Shown here piece by piece: positions 26,101 to 33,153 of a stretch of 64,000 nucleotides of DNA. A program made the position numbers and the translations under genes. The notes under the pieces are model-generated. The model saw nothing but the letters and a program-made list of their open reading frames with translations. It had not been told where the DNA came from and made no database searches. Source of the DNA: Streptomyces sp. H27-H1 (GTDB taxonomy: Bacteria > Actinomycetota > Actinomycetes > Streptomycetales > Streptomycetaceae); assembly GCF_026627445.1 (NCBI RefSeq), contig NZ_JAPNLJ010000003.1, positions 124,001 to 188,000 of the forward strand, in the 5' to 3' direction. Each line of letters opens with the position of its first letter. The stretch's first letter is position 1.

Positions 26101-27758
26101 ACCCCCGGCCGGTCCTGCTCTCCGCCCTGGACGCGGATCCCACCGAGAGCCGGACGGGGAGCCGGACAGAGAGCCGGGCCGGGAGCGAGACCGGGATCCA
26201 GGCCAGTAGGCACACCCTGCGGCTCTCGCTGGCCGCGCTGCCCTACGTACGGGACCACTGCGTCTATCTGCAGCCCGACGGCTGGACGGAGGACTCCGAC
26301 CGGTTCCCCGTCGTCCCCATGACGACCATGCTCGAGCTGGCGGCGGAGGCCGCGCTGCGCGACGCACCGCCCGGACTGGCCGTGATCGGCTACGACCGGG
26401 TGCGGGCCCTGCGCTGGCTCGCCGTGGAACCGGCCCTCGAACTGGAGGTCACCGTACGGGCCGCCGGGCCGGGCCGGATGCGCGTCACCTTCGGGGAGTA
26501 CGCGGAGGTGACCGTGCTGCTCGGCGAGCGGTACGGGCCCCTGCCCGGGCCCGATCCCACCCCGTTGCGCGAGCCGCAGCCGGCCCCCGTCAGCGCCGAG
26601 GCCCTCTACCGCGACCGGTGGATGTTCCACGGCCCCCGCTTCGCCGGGGTGCACGAGGTGCGGGCCGTCGGCTCGGACGGCATCCGCGGCGTACTGCGGG
26701 CGCTGCCCGACCCGGGGGCGCTGCTCGACGCCGCCGGGCAGCTGTTCGGGCACTGGATGCAGCTGAGGCTGCCCGTGGACCGGCTGGTGTTCCCGGCCAC
26801 CGTGGACGGCATCCGCTTCTCCGGGCCCCCGCCCGCCCCGTACGAGCTCCTGGAGGCAACGGCCCGGATCCGCGAGGTGCGCGATGTCACCGTGCGCGGC
26901 GACATCGAGCTGCTCCGCGCCGACGGCCGGGTATGGGCCCGGATCGACGGCTGGACGTACCGCCGATTCGGCGCCGACGAACGGGTCTGGCCGATGAAGT
27001 TCACCCCCGAGGTCTGCGGCATCGGCGAACCCCGCCCCGAGGGCTGGTGCCTGGCCCGGCGCCGCTGGACCGACCCCGCCTCGCAGGAGCTCGTCATGCG
27101 CCGCTACCTCGGCGCCGCCGAACGCACGGCCTACGAGCGGCTGGCGCCGCGCGCCCGGGCGCCCTGGCTGCTGGGCCGGATCGCCGCCAAGGACGCGCTG
27201 CGGCACCTGCTCTGGGACGGCGGAGCCGGGCCCGTCTTCCCCGCCGAGGTGCCGATCGGCAACGACCCGGCCGGCCGGCCCGTCGCCGGGGGCGCCCTGG
27301 CCGGGGGCATCCGCCTGACGATCGCCCACAAGGACCGGATCGCGGTCGCCCTCGCCCACCCCGACCGGCCGGTCGGCATCGACGTGGAGCCGGTGACCAC
27401 CGATCCGGACGCGCTCATCCGCATTGCCCTGGTGCCGGGCGAACTCGGCCTCGCCGAGCGGCTGGCGGCCCAGGAGGGCACCGGACTGCCGGCCGCGCTC
27501 ACCGCCCTGTGGTGCGCCAAGGAAGCGTCGGCCAAGGCCGCCGGAACCGGACTCGGCGGCCGCCCGCGCGACTGGCGGGTTGCCGGTGACCCGGACTCCG
27601 GCGAGCTGCGGGTGCTGTCCCCCGACGGGCACCCGTACCCGGTCCGCACCACCCTGCTCGCGGACGGCCCGCTCGACCACGTCGTCGCCTGGACCGACCC
27701 TCCCACGAGCCCGTCCCCCGCCCCCTCCCACCTCACGGAGACCAGTCATGGCAGCTGA
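23121..27758 (+). CDS. Iterative polyketide synthase: KS-AT-DH with fused phosphopantetheinyl transferase
   Basis: 1545 residues, GTG start overlapping the upstream stop. KS about 18-520 with Cys229 (DAACASS), His367 (HGTGT) and His437. AT-like domain about 615-890 with GHSLGE Ser694 and His795. Hot-dog dehydratase region about 1030-1300 with His1046 (RDHC) and a second-half Asp1203 (LLDAAGQLFGHW). Sfp-type PPTase about 1345-1535 with GIDVEP (Asp1421, Glu1423) and WCAKEASAK (Glu1468). KS, AT and PPTase catalytic residues are all present. A fused PPTase recalls enediyne synthases and some PUFA systems, and lets the cluster prime its own ACPs. The KS contains an in-frame repeat at residues 399-428. 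Its stop overlaps the ACP gene by 11 bases. Confidence 0.88.
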   Translation: MTDRKRQGQGRRHRGPRPTDAAIVGMGAVFPGAPDLASYRRNLLAGTDCIGEVPPGRWDPEVYYDPDGATGPVSGDRFYCRRGGFVDGLAAFDPTRFGIMPATVEGAEPDQMLALHATAEAIADAGGESRLPADRSRIGVVLGRGGFMGVATARLDQRVRTAHQLAQTLRELAPELGERRIAAVRSAFQEALGPERPDASIGLVPSFTAARTANRLDFHGPVYTLDAACASSLLAVDQAVGLLAGGRCDAVIAGAVHHCHIATLWSVFTQLRALSPSERIRPFDRRADGTLLSEGTGVVLLKRLADAERDGDRIYAVIRGTGVAGDGRAASLMSPLVAGQVRALERAWREAGLDPRAPGALGLLEAHGTGTPVGDTAELHTLAEVFGPLTGGGTRTGAGNESEMGNESGIGNEIGAGNEIGAGNAIAFGSVKSMLGHTMQASGMAGLIKAALAVHEGVLPPTLHLEEPHPDLARTRMRPVTAALPWERGPEPRRAGVNAFGFGGINAHVVLEEAPGAGHRNAPSGRTAPARPAAPVRRFLPLGGPAEPVGAPAREEVLLLAASGAAELSARLAAGSPASGGDGPCRLAVVGPTPQRLALAAKVVARGRAWRGRGEVWFTPEPLGGRVAFLFPGLEPEFAPVLDDVADRLGLQRPRLSGGEELTERALDAIATGRFLARVLPELGIEADVLAGHSLGEWAAMVSAGMYRQDAADAFLDSLRPGSVKVPDLLYAALGCGTRRAEAALHGLDGVVVSHDNCPHQSVICGPPGQVASALARLKTEGVIGQELPFRSGFHTPMWEPYLGQVRAAFGRLPLQAGTLPLWSATTCALFPPEPEEVRELVVRHLLEPVRFRELTLRLYEDAGVRGFVTLGPGSLPGFVEDTLRERPHLSVAASSPRLSGLAALRRTCAALWTEGHAPRWDRLAAAGTGDPERAGDASLVPPTAGRGVLLDLGSPLVRLGETARTTLAGLLSQATSPAGAVTTTPPVPAAAADPRPVLLSALDADPTESRTGSRTESRAGSETGIQASRHTLRLSLAALPYVRDHCVYLQPDGWTEDSDRFPVVPMTTMLELAAEAALRDAPPGLAVIGYDRVRALRWLAVEPALELEVTVRAAGPGRMRVTFGEYAEVTVLLGERYGPLPGPDPTPLREPQPAPVSAEALYRDRWMFHGPRFAGVHEVRAVGSDGIRGVLRALPDPGALLDAAGQLFGHWMQLRLPVDRLVFPATVDGIRFSGPPPAPYELLEATARIREVRDVTVRGDIELLRADGRVWARIDGWTYRRFGADERVWPMKFTPEVCGIGEPRPEGWCLARRRWTDPASQELVMRRYLGAAERTAYERLAPRARAPWLLGRIAAKDALRHLLWDGGAGPVFPAEVPIGNDPAGRPVAGGALAGGIRLTIAHKDRIAVALAHPDRPVGIDVEPVTTDPDALIRIALVPGELGLAERLAAQEGTGLPAALTALWCAKEASAKAAGTGLGGRPRDWRVAGDPDSGELRVLSPDGHPYPVRTTLLADGPLDHVVAWTDPPTSPSPAPSHLTETSHGS
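24315..24404 (+). repeat. Five tandem 18-bp units inside the second KS
   Basis: Perfect 18-base period, five copies, each beginning GGGAACGAGA or GGGAACGCGA. It encodes GNESEM-GNESGI-GNEIGA-GNEIGA-GNAIAF (residues 399-428) in the loop between the two active-site histidines of the KS. The period is a multiple of three, so copy-number change keeps the frame. Confidence 0.9.
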
Positions 27759-28092
27759 CATCCTCGCCGAGATCACCGGCATGCTCGTGGAGATCGTCGG
27801 TGACGAACACCTCCTCGCGGACGAGGTCACGATGAAGACGACGTTCAACGAGGACCTCGCCCTGGAGAGCATCGAGTTCGTCGCCCTCGCCGAACTGCTC
27901 CACAACCGCTACGGCTCCGACGTCGACCTGATGGGCTTCCTCTCCGACAAGGACATGGACGGCATCCTCGCCATGTCCGTGGGCGAACTCGTCACGCACA
28001 TCGGGCGGATCACCCACGCCTCCCTCAGCCACGCCTCCCCCGCCCGTTCCCCGGCGGCCGCCTCAGCCGCCGCACCCGGATCGGACGGCTGA
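27748..28092 (+). CDS. Free-standing acyl carrier protein
   Basis: 114 residues; ATG with CGGAG eight bases upstream. Helical ACP fold over residues 1-85 with FNEDLALESIEFVALAELL. The modified Ser is Ser41, but the usual preceding Asp (DSL) is Glu (ESI). That form is known among some specialised ACPs. A Pro/Ala/Ser tail follows from about residue 92. It overlaps the end of the PPTase-bearing synthase by 11 bases, so it is coupled to the enzyme likely to activate it. It may carry the finished chain to the glycosyl- or methyltransferase, or act as a starter carrier. Confidence 0.85.
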   Translation: MAADILAEITGMLVEIVGDEHLLADEVTMKTTFNEDLALESIEFVALAELLHNRYGSDVDLMGFLSDKDMDGILAMSVGELVTHIGRITHASLSHASPARSPAAASAAAPGSDG

Positions 28093-28099
28093 CCCCGCC

Positions 28100-28957
28100 A
28101 TGGCCTTCGTTCCCGCGGGAGACGTCCGCTTCCACGTCCAACAGCTCCCGGCCAGCACGGGCGCGGCCGGCCCCGACGCCGCCGACCGCCCGGTGGTGGT
28201 GTTCCTGCACGGACTGGTCGTCGACAACCTGTCCTCCTTCTACTGCCCCCTGGCGGTCCCGGTGGCCCGCGCCGGGCACGAGGTGCTCCTCTACGACCTG
28301 CGCGGCCACGGCCGCACCGAGCGGCCGGCCACCGGCTACGACAGCCGCACCGCCGTACGGGACCTCTTCGCCCTGCTCGGCGCACTCGGCCTCCGCCACC
28401 GCCCGGTCCACCTGGTCGGCAACAGCTACGGCGGCACCCTGGCGCTGCACGCCGCCCTCGCCCGGCCCGATCTGGTCGCCGGGCTCACCCTGCTCGAACC
28501 ACCGCTCAGCGGGGCCTGGGTGGACAACATGGTGGACACCCTGTCGGCGGCCGCGCTCAGCCTGGAGGACAGCGCGGTACCCGCCGAGCTGCTCACGCTG
28601 CGGCTGCGCAAGGCGGCCAACCTCACGGCCATCGCCGACGACCTGCTCAACCGCACCACGCTCATCGACGACATCGCGGCGAGCCGCACCTTCACCCCCG
28701 CCGACTACGGCGGCCTGCGCTGTCCGGTCCTGATCGTCTGCGGCGAGCACTCCGAACTGGTGCCTGGCGCAAGGGAACTGGTCCGCCACGCCCCGCACGT
28801 CACCTCGATCGAGATCCTGCCGGGCCTGGGGCACGACGTGCTGAAGGAGAGCAGCGGAGCGCTGCGAGCGGCCGTACTCGCCCACCTCGACGAGGCGGCC
28901 ACGCTCACCCCCGCGGACACGGCGGTGCGGTCGTGGGCGGGAGCGCTGGTCCCATGA
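28100..28957 (+). CDS. Alpha/beta hydrolase (possible type II thioesterase or releasing enzyme)
   Basis: 285 residues. Alpha/beta-hydrolase fold with the HG oxyanion motif (VVVFLHGLVVDN), nucleophile elbow GNSYGG (Ser109) and His245 in GLGHDV. An acidic residue sits near VCGEHSE. The LYDLRGHGRTERP loop is typical of the haloperoxidase/esterase-like branch. It begins seven bases after the ACP stop and overlaps the glycosyltransferase by four bases. In this context it probably hydrolyses or transfers the acyl chain from an ACP; no other dedicated release domain is encoded in the operon. Cytoplasmic: no signal peptide. Confidence 0.85.
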   Translation: MAFVPAGDVRFHVQQLPASTGAAGPDAADRPVVVFLHGLVVDNLSSFYCPLAVPVARAGHEVLLYDLRGHGRTERPATGYDSRTAVRDLFALLGALGLRHRPVHLVGNSYGGTLALHAALARPDLVAGLTLLEPPLSGAWVDNMVDTLSAAALSLEDSAVPAELLTLRLRKAANLTAIADDLLNRTTLIDDIAASRTFTPADYGGLRCPVLIVCGEHSELVPGARELVRHAPHVTSIEILPGLGHDVLKESSGALRAAVLAHLDEAATLTPADTAVRSWAGALVP

Positions 28958-30129
28958 GGGTGCTCTTCACCGTGCCGCCGCTGGCGGGGCACGTCAATCC
29001 GACGGTCGCGGTCGGCGCCGAACTGGCCGCCCGGGGACACGAGGTCGCCTGGACCGGCCCGGCCGGGGCGCTGTCCCGGCTGCTGCCAGAGCACGCCCGG
29101 ATCCTGCCCGCCGGCGAGGACGCGGGCGGCGACTACGCGATGCTGCACTCACGCTGGCGCGATCTGCGCGGGGTCGGAGCACTGCGGTTCCTGTGGGAAG
29201 AGGCGCTGGTGCCCCTGGCCCGGGCGATGGTCCCAGGCGTGGTCCGGGCGGTCGGCGCCTTCGAGCCGGACGTGCTGGTCGCCGACCAGCAGGCCCTGGC
29301 CGGACCGGTGGCCGCACGGCGGCTCGGGGTGCCCTGGGTGACCTCCGCCAGTACCTCGGCCGAACTCACCCTGCCCTTCGCGGACTTCCCGAAGGTCGGC
29401 GAGTGGGTGGACGCACAGATCGCCGGACTGCTGGCGGATTGCGGAGCCCGCCCCGGGCCGGCCGAGGAGGTGTGGGACCCGCGGTTCTCGCAGCGGCTGG
29501 TCCTGGTGTTCTCCAGCCGTGAACTCGTAGGCGGCGAAAAGGAGTTCCCGTCCCACTTCGCCTTCGTCGGCCCGGCCTTCGGAGCCCGGCCACCCGCCCC
29601 CGGATTCCCCTGGGAACGGCTGGACCCGGCCAGGCGGCGGGTCCTCGTCTCCCTGGGAACCCTCAACCAGGAAGCCGGGGGCCGGTTCTACGGGGCCGTG
29701 CTGGGCGCCGCCGAACGGCTCCGCGCAGACGTCCAGTTCGTGCTGGCCGCGCCCGCGCCGCTGGTCGGGGCGGCCCCGGGGAACGTACTGCTGCGCGAGA
29801 GCGTGCCTCAGCTGGAGCTGCTGCCGCACTTGGACGCGGTCGTCTGCCACGGCGGCCACAACACCGTCTGCGAGGCCCTCGCGCACGGACTGCCGCTGGT
29901 GGTCGCCCCGATCCGCGACGACCAGCCGATCGTCGCCCGGCAGGTCGTGGAGGCCGGGGCCGGAGTACGGGTGCGGTTCGGCAGGACCAGGGCCGAGGAA
30001 CTGCGCGACGCGCTCACGGCCGTACTGGACGAACCCTGCCACCGCCGGGGCGCCCGGCGGATCCAGGCCTCATTCGCCGCGGCGGGCGGGGCCGCCGCCG
30101 CGGCCGACCGGTTGGAGGAACTCCTGTGA
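28954..30129 (+). CDS. GT1-family (MGT type) glycosyltransferase
   Basis: 391 residues, ATGA overlap with the hydrolase. N-terminal acceptor lobe starts RVLFTVPPLAGHVNPTVAVG, with the HxNP motif of macrolide-type transferases. The C-terminal nucleotide-sugar lobe carries VVCHGGHNTVCEALAHGLPL and the following DDQPIVARQV, the family's UDP/dNDP-sugar signature. It would transfer a sugar to a hydroxyl on a polyketide or lipid. No deoxysugar genes are present, so the donor probably comes from primary metabolism (inference). Start set at 28954, where the conserved first strand begins. Confidence 0.88.
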   Translation: MRVLFTVPPLAGHVNPTVAVGAELAARGHEVAWTGPAGALSRLLPEHARILPAGEDAGGDYAMLHSRWRDLRGVGALRFLWEEALVPLARAMVPGVVRAVGAFEPDVLVADQQALAGPVAARRLGVPWVTSASTSAELTLPFADFPKVGEWVDAQIAGLLADCGARPGPAEEVWDPRFSQRLVLVFSSRELVGGEKEFPSHFAFVGPAFGARPPAPGFPWERLDPARRRVLVSLGTLNQEAGGRFYGAVLGAAERLRADVQFVLAAPAPLVGAAPGNVLLRESVPQLELLPHLDAVVCHGGHNTVCEALAHGLPLVVAPIRDDQPIVARQVVEAGAGVRVRFGRTRAEELRDALTAVLDEPCHRRGARRIQASFAAAGGAAAAADRLEELL

Positions 30130-32099
30130 CGCGCTCCCCGTTCCCTGCCCTCGCCCCGACCCCCCTCTCCGTGCCCCTGCTCCTGTCCCGGGTCCGGTGG
30201 ACCTCCGCGGTCCTGCTCGCCGCCCTCGGCGCGGGCACCGTGCGCGCGGCCCGCCGGCTGCGGGCGATCCCGGTACTGCCCCTGGCAGCGCCCACGGACG
30301 CCGGGGTGCCACGCGCCGCCGGCTGGCGGCTGCTCACCGCCGACGGGGTCGAGCCCGACGCGGCCACCTTCCTCAGCGCCTGCGCGCACGCCGACCGGGA
30401 GGGGCTGCGGGTACTGGACCTGCTGCCGGGCGACCTGCCCGCCGAACGGGTGCTGGGCCTGCTCCGCCTGGTCGATCCGGCCGGCTACCGGCAGGACCGG
30501 CTCGGGGAGGGTCGCGGAGCGGGCTTCGCCGTGCTCGTCGCCGAAGAGGTACTCGCTCGGGCCGGGGCCGGGGCCGACCCGGCGGGCCCCGACCCCACTC
30601 CGGCGGAACTCATGGCGGTGACCCGGCGGTTGAAGGAGTACGCCGCCGACGCCACGGGACTGGCCATCGCACCCGCCCTGAGCTGCGGACCGCGGGCCGA
30701 CGCGGGCGGACCGGAGCGGGCGGCCGAACTACGGGCCCAGGGGCTGCCCGCCGGGGCCCTCGCCGCCGCACAGCTCGCGGGGCTGGCACTGCTGGCGGGC
30801 GTCGCCGTACGCCAGGGCCGCTGGGGGGCCGCCGCCGCGGGGCTGTACTGGATCCAGCCCTACCTCGCCCTCGGCCTGCCCGGAGCCCCGCTGAACCCCG
30901 CCGACCTGGCCCGGGCCACCGCCGCCCGGCCGGCACGCGCCCTCGGCGCCGCCCTGCGCACGGCCGCCGCGACGGCCCGTACGCCGGGGCCCGGAGCCGC
31001 CGCGCCCGAGAACGGCGGGGCGGCCGCGCGGGACGCGGAACGGGAGGCCGCGCGGGACACGCAACGGGCCGGGGCCGCCCGGGCGTACCGGGCCGACCTG
31101 GCCGCCGGGACCGACCGGTTCCTCGAAGCACGCCGGCCGGACTGCCCCTGGTGCGGCTCCCGGCGGCTGTCCGTCCGGGTCCGGGTGCCCGACCTGCTCC
31201 AGGGGAAGCCCGGCCGGTTCACCCTGGAACAGTGCGGAGCCTGCGGGCACGTCTTCCAGAACCCCCGGCTCTCCCCGGAGGGACTGGAGTTCTACTACCG
31301 CGACTTCTACGACGGCCGCGGCGGCGAGGGCGCGGCCACCGTCTTCGGAAGGCTCGGCGCCGCCTACCGGGGGCGCGCCGAGATGCTCCGCCCCTACACC
31401 GATCCCGCGTCCTGGCTCGATGTCGGCACCGGCCACGGCCACTTCTGCAACGCGGCCCGCGCCGTCTGGCCGGACACCCGGTTCGACGGGCTGGACATGG
31501 GCGACGGGGTACGCGAGGCGGAGCGGCGCGGCTGGGTGGAGACGGGACACCAGGGCCAGTTCCCGGAGTTCGCGGTGAAACTGGCGGGCCAGTACCAGGT
31601 GGTCAGCATGTACCACTACCTGGAGCACACCCGGAACCCGCTCGCGGAACTGGACACGGCCGCCGCCGTCCTCGCCCCCGGCGGCTACCTGACCATCGAA
31701 CTCCCCGACCCCGAGTCCCGGATGGCGCGGCTGCTCGGCCCGGCCTGGCTGCCCTGGTTCCAGCCGCAGCACCAGCACCTGATCCCGTCCGCGAACCTGC
31801 GCGAGGCGCTGGCCGACCGGGGCTTCACCGTGCTCGCCGAGGAGCACGGGCCGGCCCACCAGGGCAACGACTTCTTCGGCGCGGTGGCCCTGACCGCGAC
31901 CCGGCTGGCCCCCGACCCGGACCGGCCCTGGGGGCCCCCGGCCACGCCCGGCCGACGCGCCCTCACCGGCGCCGTACGGCTGGCCGCGCTGCCCTGCTTC
32001 GCCGCCGCGGCGGTGCTCGACGGGCTGCGCACCGCCGCGGCCCGGCGCACGGACGGCGGCAACGCCTACCGGATGCTGGCCCGCAAGGACGAGCGGTGA
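30126..32099 (+). CDS. Methyltransferase fused to an unknown membrane-associated N-terminal region
   Basis: 657 residues, GTGA overlap with the glycosyltransferase. Residues 335-625 form a class I SAM methyltransferase of the Methyltransf_23 kind: a CPWCGS...CGACGH zinc ribbon, SAM motif I WLDVGTGHGHF, VVSMYHYLEHT, and PGGYLTIELPDPES. Residues 1-330 are unrecognised. A hydrophobic stretch near 26-40 and two more near 210-250 (GALAAAQLAGLALLAGVAV; GLYWIQPYLALGLPG) suggest membrane association. The segment between (DREGLRVLDLLPGDL, LMAVTRRLKEYAADA) is globular. A final hydrophobic patch lies near 625-640. It probably O- or C-methylates the lipid or its sugar at the membrane. Confidence 0.75.
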   Translation: MTRSPFPALAPTPLSVPLLLSRVRWTSAVLLAALGAGTVRAARRLRAIPVLPLAAPTDAGVPRAAGWRLLTADGVEPDAATFLSACAHADREGLRVLDLLPGDLPAERVLGLLRLVDPAGYRQDRLGEGRGAGFAVLVAEEVLARAGAGADPAGPDPTPAELMAVTRRLKEYAADATGLAIAPALSCGPRADAGGPERAAELRAQGLPAGALAAAQLAGLALLAGVAVRQGRWGAAAAGLYWIQPYLALGLPGAPLNPADLARATAARPARALGAALRTAAATARTPGPGAAAPENGGAAARDAEREAARDTQRAGAARAYRADLAAGTDRFLEARRPDCPWCGSRRLSVRVRVPDLLQGKPGRFTLEQCGACGHVFQNPRLSPEGLEFYYRDFYDGRGGEGAATVFGRLGAAYRGRAEMLRPYTDPASWLDVGTGHGHFCNAARAVWPDTRFDGLDMGDGVREAERRGWVETGHQGQFPEFAVKLAGQYQVVSMYHYLEHTRNPLAELDTAAAVLAPGGYLTIELPDPESRMARLLGPAWLPWFQPQHQHLIPSANLREALADRGFTVLAEEHGPAHQGNDFFGAVALTATRLAPDPDRPWGPPATPGRRALTGAVRLAALPCFAAAAVLDGLRTAAARRTDGGNAYRMLARKDER

Positions 32100-33088
32100 C
32101 GGGCCCCGGCGCGCCCACCGGCCCCGGCCCCGCCACCCCCGCGCCCGCTGCCGCCCCAGGGGCCCCCACCGGAGGCGACCTCGCCCGCCGGGCCACCGCC
32201 GACCCGCTCCTGCGCCTGGTCGCCTACGCCCTGGAAGCCGCGCACGGCCGGCCCCCGACCGCCGTCTGGAGCGCCCCGTACACCTTCCACCTGGGCTCCC
32301 CGGGCCTCGTCGCGGCGGCCGGCTGGCCGGTGGCGGCCGCCGCGGCGCCGCGCACCGACGGCCTGGTACGGCTCAGCTCCCTGGCACACCCGGCGGACGG
32401 CTGCGATCTGCCGCTGACCCTGTCCGGGCCGCCGCCGGACACCCCGGCCTGGGCCGCCCGGCCGTACGCCCTGCTGCGCGCGCTGGCACGCGCCGGGTAC
32501 GGGCGGGGCGGCACCGACCTGCACGTGCAGGGCTCCCTCACCGCGGCCGCCGGGCTGGCCACCGAGGAGGCCGCGGACTGCGCGGTGGCGCTCGCGGTGG
32601 CCGACGTCCACACACCGGCCGGCGAGGACCCGGACCGGGCGCGGCTGGCCCGGCTGATGGCCGGGGCGCTGCCTGACGGCGACGACGCCCTGCGCCGGGG
32701 CGCCCTCTTCGCACGACCCGGCAGGGCCCTGCTGCTCGGCCACGGAACTCCCCGGCCGGAGCAACGGCGGCAACGACAGCGGTACGTGGTCTTCGACCCG
32801 GCCCGGTCGGGGACCCGCCTGGTGCTGCTGGCCCTGCGGGCGGCCCCCGGCAGCAAGCGGGACCGTGCCGCCGATTCGGCCCGGGCCGTAGACCTCGCCC
32901 GACGGGCCGGGGCCCTGAGCGCCTGGCCGCCAGGGCCGCGGCCGGGAAGGAGCGTGCTGGTGCTGCTGCCCGAGGCCCGGCTGACGGCGGTGCGGGCGGC
33001 GGTCACGGAGGACTTCCGAGACCGAGGGCTGCCCGTACCCCGGTTCCTGAACATCACCGTGGCCGGCGCGGCCCGGCGCGAGGCATGA
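32096..33088 (+). CDS. Degenerate galactokinase-like (GHMP kinase) protein
   Basis: 330 residues, GTGA overlap with the methyltransferase gene. Aligning by eye to bacterial galactokinases: residues 60-95 sit where the substrate motif GRVNLIGEHTDYNGG should be but read YTFHLGSPGLVAAAG, followed by the well-kept PRTDGLVRLSS. Residues 141-168 (DLHVQGSLTAAAGLATEEAA) match the phosphate-loop motif with its serines replaced. The C-terminus keeps SVLVLLPEARLTAVRAAVTE and ends in AGAARR, like the galactokinase AGAR tail, while GGGFGG is lost. It is probably not an active sugar kinase; it may bind a sugar or regulate the glycosyltransferase. Last gene of the overlapping operon. Confidence 0.6.
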   Translation: MTGPGAPTGPGPATPAPAAAPGAPTGGDLARRATADPLLRLVAYALEAAHGRPPTAVWSAPYTFHLGSPGLVAAAGWPVAAAAAPRTDGLVRLSSLAHPADGCDLPLTLSGPPPDTPAWAARPYALLRALARAGYGRGGTDLHVQGSLTAAAGLATEEAADCAVALAVADVHTPAGEDPDRARLARLMAGALPDGDDALRRGALFARPGRALLLGHGTPRPEQRRQRQRYVVFDPARSGTRLVLLALRAAPGSKRDRAADSARAVDLARRAGALSAWPPGPRPGRSVLVLLPEARLTAVRAAVTEDFRDRGLPVPRFLNITVAGAARREA

Positions 33089-33153
33089 CCCCGGTCGTGA
33101 CACCGGGCCGTGACACCGCGCACCACACCACCCATCACGAGGAGGAACCACCC

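Noticed and set aside
15065..27758. Enediyne core synthase
   Set aside because: The domain set is similar, but it is split over two proteins, has a second KS-AT and fused flavin barrels, and none of the conserved enediyne companion genes is nearby.
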